Source of the DNA: Pleodorina starrii
Lineage: Eukaryota > Chlorophyta > Chlorophyceae > Chlamydomonadales > Volvocaceae
NCBI GenBank assembly: GCA_030267565.1
Contig: BRXU01000004.1
Coordinates: 5,400,501 to 5,464,500 of the forward strand
Reading direction: 5' to 3'
DNA length: 64,000 nucleotides
Translations under genes and position numbers: made by a program
Notes under the pieces: model-generated
What the model was told of the DNA's origin: nothing
The model's database searches: none
Seen by the model: only the letters and a program-made list of their open reading frames with translations
Shown here: piece after piece, positions 45,501-57,100 of the stretch
How the letters are laid out: the number at the start of each line of letters is the position of its first letter
How positions within the stretch are numbered: the first letter of the stretch is position 1

Positions 45501-48500
45501 TGCGGCGGACGAGCATGGGGCGGGCGGGGCTGCCGGTGCGCAGGCCGCGGACACGTCCCCACGCGTGCAGGTGAGACGGCACGGGCCAGCAGGGCGCTTG
45601 GGTCATGCTAACCAATCTCGGGCAGGCTTCGTGCCTCTCCTGCGCTAGAAGCGTGCACAATCCCTCTCCTGATGCAGCCGCAAGCGCCGATGTGCGGTCG
45701 CGGGTGCCTGTCGAGGCGCGGTCCAGTAACAGTGTAGCACCAGTGTAGCCGCCGTGCTCCTGAAAGAACGTTCACGGCTACGATGGCGCCTGCGACTGTT
45801 TGGGCCCAGCCCTGACTAGTAGCTACCCTCCCTCCCTGCGGGCCCAACGTGACACGACTCTCGCGCCCCCGCTCCAACTCGCATAACGTAGGAGCCGGCT
45901 GCCGCGGTGGGAGGGACGGAGGCGCCGCCTGACCTAGCGCGGGGCGTGGATGGCGAGCTGCACTTCCCCCCAGCGGCTGCGGCGGACGAGCATGGGGCGG
46001 GCGGGGCTGCCGGTGCGCAGGCCGCGGACACGTCCCCACGCGTGCAGGTGAGACGGCACGGGCCAGCAGGGCGCTTGGGTCATGCTAACCAATCTCGGGC
46101 AGGCTTCGTGCCTCTCCTGCGCTAGAAGCGTGCACAATCCCTCTCCTGATGCAGCCGCAAGCGCCGATGTGCGGTCGCGGGTGCCTGTCGAGGCGCGGTC
46201 CAGTAACAGTGTAGCACCAGTGTAGCCGCCGTGCTCCTGAAAGAACGTTCACGGCTACGATGGCGCCTGCGACTGTTTGGGCCCAGCCCTGACTAGTAGC
46301 TACCCTCCCTCCCTGCGGGCCCAACGTGACGCGACTCTCGCGCCCCCGCTCCAACTTGCATAACGTAGGAGCCGGCTGCCGCGGCGGGAGGGACGGAGGC
46401 GCCGCCTGACCTAGCGCGGGGCGTGGATGGCGAGCTGCACTTCCCCCCAGCGGCTGCGGCGGACGAGCATGGGGCGGGCGGGGCTGCCGGTGCGCAGGCC
46501 GCGGACACGTCCCCACGCGTGCAGGTGAGACGGCACGGGCCAGCAGGGCGCTTGGGTCATGCTAACCAATCTCGGGCAGGCTTCGTGCCTCTCCTGCGCT
46601 AGAAGCGTGCACAATCCCTCTCCTGATGCAGCCGCAAGCGCCGATGTGCGGTCGCGGGTGCCTGTCGAGGCGCGGTCCAGTAACAGTGTAGCACCAGTGT
46701 AGCCGCCGTGCTCCTGAAAGAACGTTCACGGCTACGATGGCGCCTGCGACTGTTTGGGCCCAGCCCTGACTAGTAGCTACCCTCCCTCCCTGCGGGCCCA
46801 ACGTGACACGACTCTCGCGCCCCCGCTCCAACTCGCATAACGTAGGAGCCGGCTGCCGCGGCGGGAGGGACGGAGGCGCCGCCTGACCTAGCGCGGGGCG
46901 TGGATGGCGAGCTGCACTTCCCCCCAGCGGCTGCGGCGGACGAGCATGGGGCGGGCGGGGCTGCTGGTGCGCAGGCCGCGGACACGTCCCCACGCGTGCA
47001 GGTGAGACGGCACGGGCCAGCAGGGCGCTTGGGTCATGCTAACCAATCTCGGGCAGGCTTCGTGCCTCTCCTGCGCTAGAAGCGTGCACAATCCCTCTCC
47101 TGATGCAGCCGCAAGCGCCGATGTGCGGTCGCGGGTGCCTGTCGAGGCGCGGTCCAGTAACAGTGTAGCACCAGTGTAGCCGCCGTGCTCCTGAAAGAAC
47201 GTTCACGGCTACGATGGCGCCTGCGACTGTTTGGGCCCAGCCCTGACTAGTAGCTACCCTCCCTCCCTGCGGGCCCAACGTGACACGACTCTCGCGCCCC
47301 CGCTCCAACTCGCATAACGTAGGAGCCGGCTGCCGCGGTGGGAGGGACGGAGGCGCCGCCTGACCTAGCGCGGGGCGTGGATGGCGAGCTGCACTTCCCC
47401 CCAGCGGCTGCGGCGGACGAGCATGGGGCGGGCGGGGCTGCCGGTGCGCAGGCCGCGGACACGTCCCCACGCGTGCAGGTGAGACGGCACGGGCCAGCAG
47501 GGCGCTTGGGTCATGCTAACCAATCTCGGGCAGGCTTCGTGCCTCTCCTGCGCTAGAAGCGTGCACAATCCCTCTCCTGATGCAGCCGCAAGCGCCGATG
47601 TGCGGTCGCGGGTGCCTGTCGAGGCGCGGTCCAGTAACAGTGTAGCACCAGTGTAGCCGCCGTGCTCCTGAAAGAACGTTCACGGCTACGATGGCGCCTG
47701 CGACTGTTTGGGCCCAGCCCTGACTAGTAGCTACCCTCCCTCCCTGCGGGCCCAACGTGACACGACTCTCGCGCCCCCGCTCCAACTCGCATAACGTAGG
47801 AGCCGGCTGCCGCGGCGGGAGGGACGGAGGCGCCGCCTGACCTAGCGCGGGGCGTGGATGGCGAGCTGCACTTCCCCCCAGCGGCTGCGGCGGACGAGCA
47901 TGGGGCGGGCGGGGCTGCTGGTGCGCAGGCCGCGGACACGTCCCCACGCGTGCAGGTGAGACGGCACGGGCCAGCAGGGCGCTTGGGTCATGCTAACCAA
48001 TCTCGGGCAGGCTTCGTGCCTCTCCTGCGCTAGAAGCGTGCACAATCCCTCTCCTGATGCAGCCGCAAGCGCCGATGTGCGGTCGCGGGTGCCTGTCGAG
48101 GCGCGGTCCAGTAACAGTGTAGCACCAGTGTAGCCGCCGTGCTCCTGAAAGAACGTTCACGGCTACGATGGCGCCTGCGACTGTTTGGGCCCAGCCCTGA
48201 CTAGTAGCTACCCTCCCTCCCTGCGGGCCCAACGTGACACGACTCTCGCGCCCCCGCTCCAACTCGCATAACGTAGGAGCCGGCTGCCGCGGTGGGAGGG
48301 ACGGAGGCGCCGCCTGACCTAGCGCGGGGCGTGGATGGCGAGCTGCACTTCCCCCCAGCGGCTGCGGCGGACGAGCATGGGGCGGGCGGGGCTGCCGGTG
48401 CGCAGGCCGCGGACACGTCCCCACGCGTGCAGGTGAGACGGCACGGGCCAGCAGGGCGCTTGGGTCATGCTAACCAATCTCGGGCAGGCTTCGTGCCTCT

Positions 48501-49474
48501 CCTGCGCTAGAAGCGTGCACAATCCCTCTCCTGATGCAGCCGCAAGCGCCGATGTGCGGTCGCGGGTGCCTGTCGAGGCGCGGTCCAGTAACAGTGTAGC
48601 ACCAGTGTAGCCGCCGTGCTCCTGAAAGAACGTTCACGGCTACGATGGCGCCTGCGACTGTTTGGGCCCAGCCCTGACTAGTAGCTACCCTCCCTCCCTG
48701 CGGGCCCAACGTGACACGACTCTCGCGCCCCCGCTCCAACTCGCATAACGTAGGAGCCGGCTGCCGCGGCGGGAGGGACGGAGGCGCCGCCTGACCTAGC
48801 GCGGGGCGTGGATGGCGAGCTGCACTTCCCCCCAGCGGCTGCGGCGGACGAGCATGGGGCGGGCGGGGCTGCCGGTGCGCAGGCCGCGGACACGTCCCCA
48901 CGCGTGCAGGTGAGACGGCACGGGCCAGCAGGGCGCTTGTGTCATGCCAGTGTCGCATCGGTGTAGCGTTCGGTTTGCGTGGATAGGTGGGCACAGGCCG
49001 GGGGAAAAGGGTCAGGGTCACTAATCTCGGGCAGGCTTCGTGACTCTCCGGCGCTAGAAGCGTGCGCAAGCCCAGCACATCCCCTCTAGCATCGTTGCAA
49101 CATTCCTTGAGAGCTGGCAGCCAGTCTGCGGTGAAGCGGCAACCCCTCAGCCTTGCGCACGACTCAGCACCGGCGATGCCCTGGCAATGCCAAGAAGCAA
49201 GGACGGTCCCCCATCTGCTGGGCTGAGCCTTTTTTGCCCGTGGTACACACAGGCCCAGCCGGAAGGCCGCCGTGCGAGGGCGACTACCCGCTCACAGGCG
49301 GCCGCGGCACCACTGCCCCTCCGCCCAAAGCCGGCCAGCAGGTCTCGAGGCCGGTCCCGGCTTGGCACGGCCGGGGGGCGGCTGCCCTCCTCGCCAGCGG
49401 CTGTGGCGGGTGACGCTGTGGCGAGCGAGGCTGGGGCGGCTTTGCAATCCGCGGACGCGTCTCCACGCGTTCAG
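30522..49474 (+). other. 9 long (L) candidate cassette exons, 77 nt each
   Basis: Homologous to the S cassettes, with acceptor CTCCTCGCCAG and donor GTTCAG|GTAAGAAGC. They also enter in phase 1 and leave in phase 0, encoding 25 residues starting AVAGDAVASEAG and ending SPRVQ. Positions: 30522-30598, 31526-31602, 37300-37376, 38002-38078, 39006-39082, 39708-39784, 43097-43173, 45055-45131, 49398-49474. The first copy has Val where the others have Ala before SPRVQ (GACGTG versus GACGCG). Read in phase 2, an L cassette hits a TGA after four codons, so an L copy cannot sit at every position of a multi-cassette transcript. Confidence 0.7.
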
Positions 49475-52400
49475 GTAAGAAGCGGCAGCCAGCCATTGCT
49501 ACGCCGTGCGCTCTGGATGCGGTCCGATCCTCTCCTGATGCAGCCGCAGGCGCCGATGTACGGTCGCGGGTGCCTGTCGAGGCGCGGTCCAGTAACAGTG
49601 TAGCACCAGTGTAGCCGCCGTGCTCCTGAAAGAACGTTCACGGCTACGATGGCGCCTGCGACTGTTTGGGCCCAGCCCTGACTAGTAGCTACCCTCCCTC
49701 CCTGCGGGCCCAACGTGACGCGACTCTCGCGCCCCCGCTCCAACTCGCATAACGTAGGAGCCGGCTGCCGCGGCGGGAGGGACGGAGGCGCCGCCTGACC
49801 TAGCGCGGGGCGTGGATGGCGAGCTGCACTTCCCCCCAACAGCTGCGGCGGACGAGCATGGGGCGGGCGGGGCTGCCGGTGCGCAGGCCGCGGACACGTC
49901 CCCACGCGTGCAGGTGAGACGGCACGGGCCAGCAGGGCGCTTGGGTCATGCTAACCAATCTCGGGCAGGCTTCGTGCCTCTCCTGCGCTAGAAGCGTGCA
50001 CAATCCCTCTCCTGATGCAGCCGCAAGCGCCGATGTGCGGTCGCGGGTGCCTGTCGAGGCGCGGTCCAGTAACAGTGTAGCACCAGTGTAGCCGCCGTGC
50101 TCCTGAAAGAACGTTCACGGCTACGATGGCGCCTGCGACTGTTTGGGCCCAGCCCTGACTAGTAGCTACCCTCCCTCCCTGCGGGCCCAACGTGACACGA
50201 CTCTCGCGCCCCCGCTCCAACTCGCATAACGTAGGAGCCGGCTGCCGCGGTGGGAGGGACGGAGGCGCCGCCTGACCTAGCGCGGGGCGTGGATGGCGAG
50301 CTGCACTTCCCCCCAGCGGCTGCGGCGGACGAGCATGGGGCGGGCGGGGCTGCCGGTGCGCAGGCCGCGGACACGTCCCCACGCGTGCAGGTGAGACGGC
50401 ACGGGCCAGCAGGGCGCTTGGGTCATGCTAACCAATCTCGGGCAGGCTTCGTGCCTCTCCTGCGCTAGAGGCGTGCACAATCCCTCTCCTGATGCAGCCG
50501 CAAGCGCCGATGTGCGGTCGCGGGTGCCTGTCGAGGCGCGGTCCAGTAACAGTGTAGCACCAGTGTAGCCGCCGTGCTCCTGAAAGAACGTTCACGGCTA
50601 CGATGGCGCCTGCGACTGTTTGGGCCCAGCCCTGACTAGTAGCTACCCTCCCTCCCTGCGGGCCCAACGTGACGCGACTCTCGCGCCCCCGCTCCAACTC
50701 GCATAACGTAGGAGCCGGCTGCCGCGGCGGGAGGGACGGAGGCGCCGCCTGACCTAGCGCGGGGCGTGGATGGCGAGCTGCACTTCCCCCCAACAGCTGC
50801 GGCGGACGAGCATGGGGCGGGCGGGGCTGCCGGTGCGCAGGCCGCGGACACGTCCCCACGCGTGCAGGTGAGACGGCACGGGCCAGCAGGGCGCTTGGGT
50901 CATGCTAACCAATCTCGGGCAGGCTTCGTGCCTCTCCTGCGCTAGAAGCGTGCACAATCCCTCTCCTGATGCAGCCGCAAGCGCCGATGTGCGGTCGCGG
51001 GTGCCTGTCGAGGCGCGGTCCAGTAACAGTGTAGCACCAGTGTAGCCGCCGTGCTCCTGAAAGAACGTTCACGGCTACGATGGCGCCTGCGACTGTTTGG
51101 GCCCAGCCCTGACTAGTAGCTACCCTCCCTCCCTGCGGGCCCAACGTGACACGACTCTCGCGCCCCCGCTCCAACTCGCATAACGTAGGAGCCGGCTGCC
51201 GCGGTGGGAGGGACGGAGGCGCCGCCTGACCTAGCGCGGGGCGTGGATGGCGAGCTGCACTTCCCCCCAGCGGCTGCGGCGGACGAGCATGGGGCGGGCG
51301 GGGCTGCCGGTGCGCAGGCCGCGGACACGTCCCCACGCGTGCAGGTGAGACGGCACGGGCCAGCAGGGCGCTTGGGTCATGCTAACCAATCTCGGGCAGG
51401 CTTCGTGCCTCTCCTGCGCTAGAAGCGTGCACAATCCCTCTCCTGATGCAGCCGCAAGCGCCGATGTGCGGTCGCGGGTGCCTGTCGAGGCGCGGTCCAG
51501 TAACAGTGTAGCACCAGTGTAGCCGCCGTGCTCCTGAAAGAACGTTCACGGCTACGATGGCGCCTGCGACTGTTTGGGCCCAGCCCTGACTAGTAGCTAC
51601 CCTCCCTCCCTGCGGGCCCAACGTGACGCGACTCTCGCGCCCCCGCTCCAACTTGCATAACGTAGGAGCCGGCTGCCGCGGCGGGAGGGACGGAGGCGCC
51701 GCCTGACCTAGCGCGGGGCGTGGATGGCGAGCTGCACTTCCCCCCAGCGGCTGCGGCGGACGAGCATGGGGCGGGCGGGGCTGCCGGTGCGCAGGCCGCG
51801 GACACGTCCCCACGCGTGCAGGTGAGACGGCACGGGCCAGCAGGGCGCTTGGGTCATGCTAACCAATCTCGGGCAGGCTTCGTGCCTCTCCTGCGCTAGA
51901 AGCGTGCACAATCCCTCTCCTGATGCAGCCGCAAGCGCCGATGTGCGGTCGCGGGTGCCTGTCGAGGCGCGGTCCAGTAACAGTGTAGCACCAGTGTAGC
52001 CGCCGTGCTCCTGAAAGAACGTTCACGGCTACGATGGCGCCTGCGACTGTTTGGGCCCAGCCCTGACTAGTAGCTACCCTCCCTCCCTGCGGGCCCAACG
52101 TGACACGACTCTCGCGCCCCCGCTCCAACTCGCATAACGTAGGAGCCGGCTGCCGCGGCGGGAGGGACGGAGGCGCCGCCTGACCTAGCGCGGGGCGTGG
52201 ATGGCGAGCTGCACTTCCCCCCAGCGGCTGCGGCGGACGAGCATGGGGCGGGCGGGGCTGCTGGTGCGCAGGCCGCGGACACGTCCCCACGCGTGCAGGT
52301 GAGACGGCACGGGCCAGCAGGGCGCTTGGGTCATGCCAGTGTCGCATCGGTGTAGCGTTCGGTTTGCGTGGATAGGTGGGCACAGCCCGGGGTCAAGCCC

Positions 52401-52830
52401 GGGGAAAAGGGTCAAGGTCACGATAGGTTTCCTGCTGATGGGAAAGGAAACTTCGCGGCTACGATGGCGCCTGCGGCTGTACTAGTAGCTACCCTCCCTC
52501 CCGGTCCAGTAACAGTGTAGCACCAGTGTAGCCGCCGTGCTCCTGAAAGGACGTTCACGGCTACGATGGCGCCTGCGACTGTTTGGGCCCAGCCCTGACT
52601 AGTAGCTACCCTCCCTCCCTGCGGGCCCAACGTGACGCGACTCTCGCGCCCCCGCTCCAACTCGCATAACGTAGGAGCCGGCTGCCGCGACGGGAGGGAC
52701 GGAGGCGCCGCCTGACCTAGCGCGGGGCGTGGATGGCGAGCTGCACTTCCCCCCAGCGGCTGCGGCGGACGAGCATGGGGCGGGCGGGGCTGCTGGTGCG
52801 CAGGCCGCGGACACGTCCCCACGCGTGCAG
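30964..52830 (+). other. 37 short (S) candidate cassette exons, 74 nt each
   Basis: Each S cassette is bounded by a pyrimidine-rich acceptor (CTTCCCCCCAG) preceded by a CTGAC branch-like site, and a donor GTGCAG|GTGAGACGG. It enters in phase 1 and leaves in phase 0, encoding 24 residues that start AAADEHGAGG and end ADTSPRVQ. Starts: 30964, 31971*, 32445, 32922, 33399, 33876, 34353, 34830, 35307, 35784, 36261, 36738, 38444, 40150, 40627, 41104, 41581, 42058, 42535, 43542*, 44016, 44493, 45500*, 45974, 46451, 46928, 47405, 47882, 48359, 48836, 49843*, 50317, 50797*, 51271, 51748, 52225, 52757. Asterisks mark five copies whose acceptor is shifted 3 nt (71-nt exon). All encode the same peptide apart from that one Ala. 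They are candidates only: splicing is not shown by sequence alone. Confidence 0.7.
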
Positions 52831-52946
52831 GTGAGACGGCACGGGCCAGTAGGGCGCTTGGGTCATGCTAGTGTCGCATCGGTGTAGCGTTCGGTTTGCG
52901 TGGGTGGGTGGGCACATAGGTACTTCGGTGTTGGCTCCTCTTACAG

Positions 52947-54139
52947 TCTGGGCAATTCTTCTCACCCTATCCCGGTTCCAACCCTCAGGCAACGGCCGGC
53001 ACTCCAGCGGCTGGTGTGCAGGCTCTGCTCAGTCAGCTTCTTGACAGCGACGGGGTCGTACGGCTGTCGGCTATCGGCAGCAATGCGGACCTGCTCATAA
53101 CTGCAAGCTACCAACTCGTTGGGGGTAAGTCGTGTTCCTAGTTGGTGGCTGTGAACCCCGAAGGGACCTGGTTGCTGTACGTTTCAAACGTTGACGTGCA
53201 GAAGTGCTCGCGCCCAAGGTGTTGAAACCCGCAAGCGAGGCCATCCAAGCTGTGCACTCAAGATGGCCACACATGGAGGTATGTCACTGGGTGTAGAGCT
53301 AAACTTGGGCACGACTTCCACCGCACTCGAAACTAAATGTTTTGAGCGTTTAACCGTGCAGAACCGGCTGGGTGGCGGTGCCAACGGTGGACCCGGTCTG
53401 TACGGCACGTTGGCCTGCAAGGGCATCTCCACCGTTTTCGCGCTCCTCGTACTCCTCACCGGCATGTGCTCGTACAGCGTGCTTGTGGACCCCGGCGCTG
53501 GGCTTGGTCGGGCGCTGGTGCACGCAGTTCTACTCGGACTGCGACGCGCCTGGGGGTTCGAACTGGATGCTGGCAGGGCATCACAGGCCGTGGGCGCCTG
53601 CTGCAAGACCTTATGCAGATCCTTTCTCAAATCTCACGGTAAGTATAACTAATCCCTCACTATTGATGTGACCAGCCCACGTGGTTTAGTCCTCGATATG
53701 CGTTTTTGTCGTGCAGGTAAACTAGCTGCTCGTTACCTGGCATCATGGTGGCCCAGAGTCCAGCACGCATCGGTCGCCGAGCTGCCTCCGGATTGCTTCG
53801 ATGGTTCGACACATCTCTACACTTTCTGGGAGGGATGGACACCGGATGACCGGGAGGAGCTTGCTGCCAAGGTCAACGCCAGCAAGGATCTCAAGGTTTG
53901 TACGGCGCATACTGTTACTGACGCGCCCCTGAATGGTTGTACTGACGAGTATCGCATGCTTACTTGCACATGCGCAGGGCCTTGCCTTCGTACAGCACAG
54001 CGAGGTCAACATGCAGGAGTACATCGTGGATGCTGGATTCCGTGATTTGGTCCTCGTTGCGGTGTGCACAGGCTTGGGCATGTCGGGCAGCGGTCGCAAG
54101 TTCACGGCGTACATTTTCAAGCGGCTGCCATCGGCGTAG
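52947..54139 (+). CDS. 3' exons of the split gene: DOT1-like SAM-dependent methyltransferase domain
   Basis: Exons 52947-53124, 53202-53278, 53362-53638, 53717-53895, 53978-54139 (TAG), all phase-consistent. The first acceptor (CTCCTCTTACAG) is phase 0 and matches the phase-0 donors of the array cassettes. The third exon carries a class I methyltransferase core like that of DOT1-family histone H3K79 methyltransferases: a YGTLACKGIS segment, motif I VLVDPGAGLGRALVHAVLLG (acidic residue and Gly loop binding S-adenosylmethionine) and GFELDAGRA (acidic residue for the ribose). Later exons add THLYTFWEGWTPDDREELA and the C-terminal strand region to FKRLPSA. The substrate is unknown; DOT1-like domains are numerous in these algae and need not act on histones. 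A short exon (53202-53278) links the array-proximal part to the core. Confidence 0.75.
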
Positions 54140-57100
54140 CTGACTGCATGGCATGGGTGTTGTACTGTTGTTGCACCCTAGCATGGGTGGTGTTGCGTGC
54201 CCGCATGGATGATGCATTGAGACACGGGTTCCTCCAAACGCCTTACGGTGTTGGTGGGGGCCCGGTAATGAAACTGGCGGCTTTGGATTACGCGCATCCG
54301 TGGTGGGGGCCAGGACGGTTACGGTTCAGGGCCGGGGCTGCCCGGTATATGGGGCTGCTGGCATATGGGGCTTGTGGTCCGGGGTTAGGGCCGCTCCATT
54401 GCAGAGAATGATCTAATCTGGCCCGGATCTGCTAGCTATGGGTGCAACCACGTTCTGCAGGACACACGCGCCCTGCCGCCCTCGCATTTTGCTTCCAAGA
54501 GTGATGGCCGTCGTTATTTGCCTCATGGCCCATGGTCACGCGCGTGGACGCGTTCGTGGATAGGGGGTGAGGCTTGGCGACCCATGGGTCCATCGTTTGC
54601 GACGCACATTGTGGCTCAGAAGTGACACGGAGCGGCGCCGCACGACCGGCCGCTGTCATATGCGCCTTTGTTGCTCTTTGAAAGCTAGTCACCTTGGTCA
54701 CAGCTGTCACTAAATACCCGCCCGCCGCGCAATGCACCCACTGCAAAGCGCTCTCACACAGCAGTCCACTGCACGCATGACTAGTCTGAAGCTAGCTGAA
54801 ATCTAGCCCTGTTCCTACAAGCGAATGACAAGCGTGGCGAGCGCGTATCCGGCCGGAGGAAGCCCCGATGGAGTTGTCCATCATCCTTGTAAGCAAGCTG
54901 AAGAAAAGTGCCTTACGCCCTGTGCAAATCAAGGAAAAAGTAGTAGTACGCACAAACATGTGCAGAGCGTAGCTGATGGTTGAAACTGACAGAGCGCTGC
55001 CGAACTGCCGCCGACACCGAGAAAAGTACAGACGAATAACTTCTTCAGGATGGCAGATTTAATATCCACGCATAAAAGGGCTCCTTTTAAACAAGTATGT
55101 TACACGGCCAGTGGATTTTGGTGCCGCATTATGGGATGCGTCGTTGTCGGTCCACAGCCCGGAACCCTGCAATTATTGAGCGCCATGAGCGCGCAAGTAT
55201 GTCATTGAAGTAGACCTCACACAAATGTATTAAGTGATCGGGGTTACGCGACCGTACGCTAGGGGTTCCTGGGGGTTCCACCCCCTCGAATAACAGACTT
55301 TCACCTAATCAAACTGGGATATCAGTAATCCCTCTCAAAATAGCTGGTTGATTATGCTGCATCCTGGTCGGCTGGCCGCATAATACAAACAACTTCGGAC
55401 AATGTACGTACAGCGAGTCAATGGCTGACGTACTTGTAGAAATTTGCGGCGCTACAAGGCTTATACTTAAACAGGATTTTGAGGGATACAATGGCAATTC
55501 TATGGGCAACTGTGTCGAAGGAGGACTCTCGTTAATCCGAAGGCCGCCAAGTGCGTCAATCCGTACTTCCGTAGGCCGGCGCCGTCCATCCTGTTGGCAA
55601 CGCTCATAAATCCCATTAGATTGTTGTCAGTATGCTAAACATAGAGTTAATATGTGAAATAACACTTCCGGCAATCCGACCTCCCTGGGTACCCTCAGGA
55701 GCAGCGCTGTCCGGAACAATGCTACTGACTTGCTAAAACTTTGCGAATTCACATTCGGAAAATTATTGCTTACAATCTGAGGCGGGCATGTGCAGCTGGC
55801 ATTCATCAACCAGCATATGTTATGATAGCCGTACTGCGCTCCGTACGATACGTAGAACTTGTCCACGGAGCCAAAAGGAGCCGACGACCCTGCCTGGTGA
55901 TATTGTTGTAGAAACAAATACACAAGCTATGGTTAACGGGGAGTATAACGGGGAGTATAAAGACAAGCTTGGGATTTCAGTGTGACAGCGCGCCACGGCA
56001 ACAACAGATGTCCACGCCTATATGACTTTTCGAAATGGCCATATAAGCGTGGATCATTGTTTAAAAGCGTGTAAATCGTAGGGCTGTTCCTTTGCGGGAC
56101 GGAATGGAACGCAACGATGATGACGCGCACGCAGTATGGTCGCCACAGGATGTCGCATGGGATGGTCTTACCCTGAGAGCGGCCGACTCAGCTGGTGCGT
56201 GCACAAACGGGGTTTACCTGCCTTTCGGATGAAGCGCCTCTAGACCGGTATACACCTTTGCACATGCAGGTGCCGACGCGGCTGTGCCTACCATAGAGAA
56301 ATATTACATCAAGGGGCGTGGCGCAGCCAGCTCAGGCAACAACGGCGGTCCTCCCTCGTCCAGTTGCAGGGTGCGGACGCGCACGTGCCCCGTGCCTATG
56401 TTTCTTCATTTCAACTTACTTTTCATTGATTTTCGACGGTTGTTTCCCAGGTGCCTGGTTGTAGTTCGGATCTTTCGCGGGACCTCGCCTACTTCAGGCG
56501 AGTAGGCGCCCCGATTTGTTCACGCGAGGGCATTTCAGACACGGTTTCAATTTTTTCTTGAGAGGAGGGCCGTGATGAATCGTGGTGAAGGCTAGGCCTA
56601 GTGTGTTTGTTTGCAGCCAGGCGGCGTCGGTCTCCTCAGGACCCTTTCACCAGATATCGCTGAGCCTTCGCTAATAACATGTATGTGGATATGCAGGAAA
56701 TATCGAATCTGCAGAGAACATCTAAAGTCTCCGGTGCGTCGAGGTTTCGATGGTGCGGTATGTTATGGTTGACGGGGCGTTGCACTGTGGGCGACTCGCC
56801 CAGAGAACGGACGAGCACCGGGGGGCCTGACTGGGCCGAAACACAGTGCAGGGGCGGACGCGTGGCTACGCCCGTCTATCCCGCCGCGCGCCCTCAATCC
56901 CTAACTCGGGGCTCCCTAAAGCCGGTGCTCCCTCACGGCCCCTGGCTAAGCAAATCAGCGGCGCAGAAGGCTGCCGTGTCAAGCGAGAAGCCGACCGCAC
57001 GAAAGGCGCCACAAGCCTCAGCCCCTAAACCACCGGCTCCACCACCGGCTTGGCCTCGAAAACACAGACAAGAAGTCGTGGTTGTTGCCTCCTAGGGTAG

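Larger units (their letters stand above)
30085..52917 (+). repeat. 22.8-kb tandem array of exon-bearing repeats (477-bp S units, 1,004-bp L units)
   Basis: Head-to-tail, nearly identical units. The S unit is 477 bp. The L unit is 1,004 bp and equals an S unit with about 527 bp of extra sequence that begins GTGTAGCGTTCGGTTTGCG. Two shortened 702-bp L units occur at about 37.0-37.7 and 38.7-39.4 kb. The order of the 46 cassettes is L S L S11 L L S L L S6 L S3 L S8 L S7, where a number gives the run length. Both ends of the array carry the same GTGTAGCGTTCGGTTTGCGTGG motif (30085 and about 52881). Private variants (CGTGACGCGA versus CGTGACACGA, GCTGCCGG versus GCTGCTGG, GTGGGAGG versus GCGGGAGG) recur in blocks, which shows multi-unit duplication. 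The last units (52.3-52.6 kb) are degenerate. Long antisense ORFs in every unit are ignored. Confidence 0.95.

Noticed and set aside
30595..52822. Antisense ORFs of about 143 residues in every array unit
   Set aside because: They repeat because the units repeat. The encoded Pro/Arg-rich protein has no motif, and they run across the plus-strand splice sites. I treat them as by-products of GC-rich sequence.
30085..52917. CRISPR-like array
   Set aside because: Units are hundreds of bases long, nearly identical throughout and have no unique spacers; the context is eukaryotic.
55627..55923. 98-residue minus-strand ORF
   Set aside because: No recognisable motif, no paralogue in the window and no splice context; kept only as a note.
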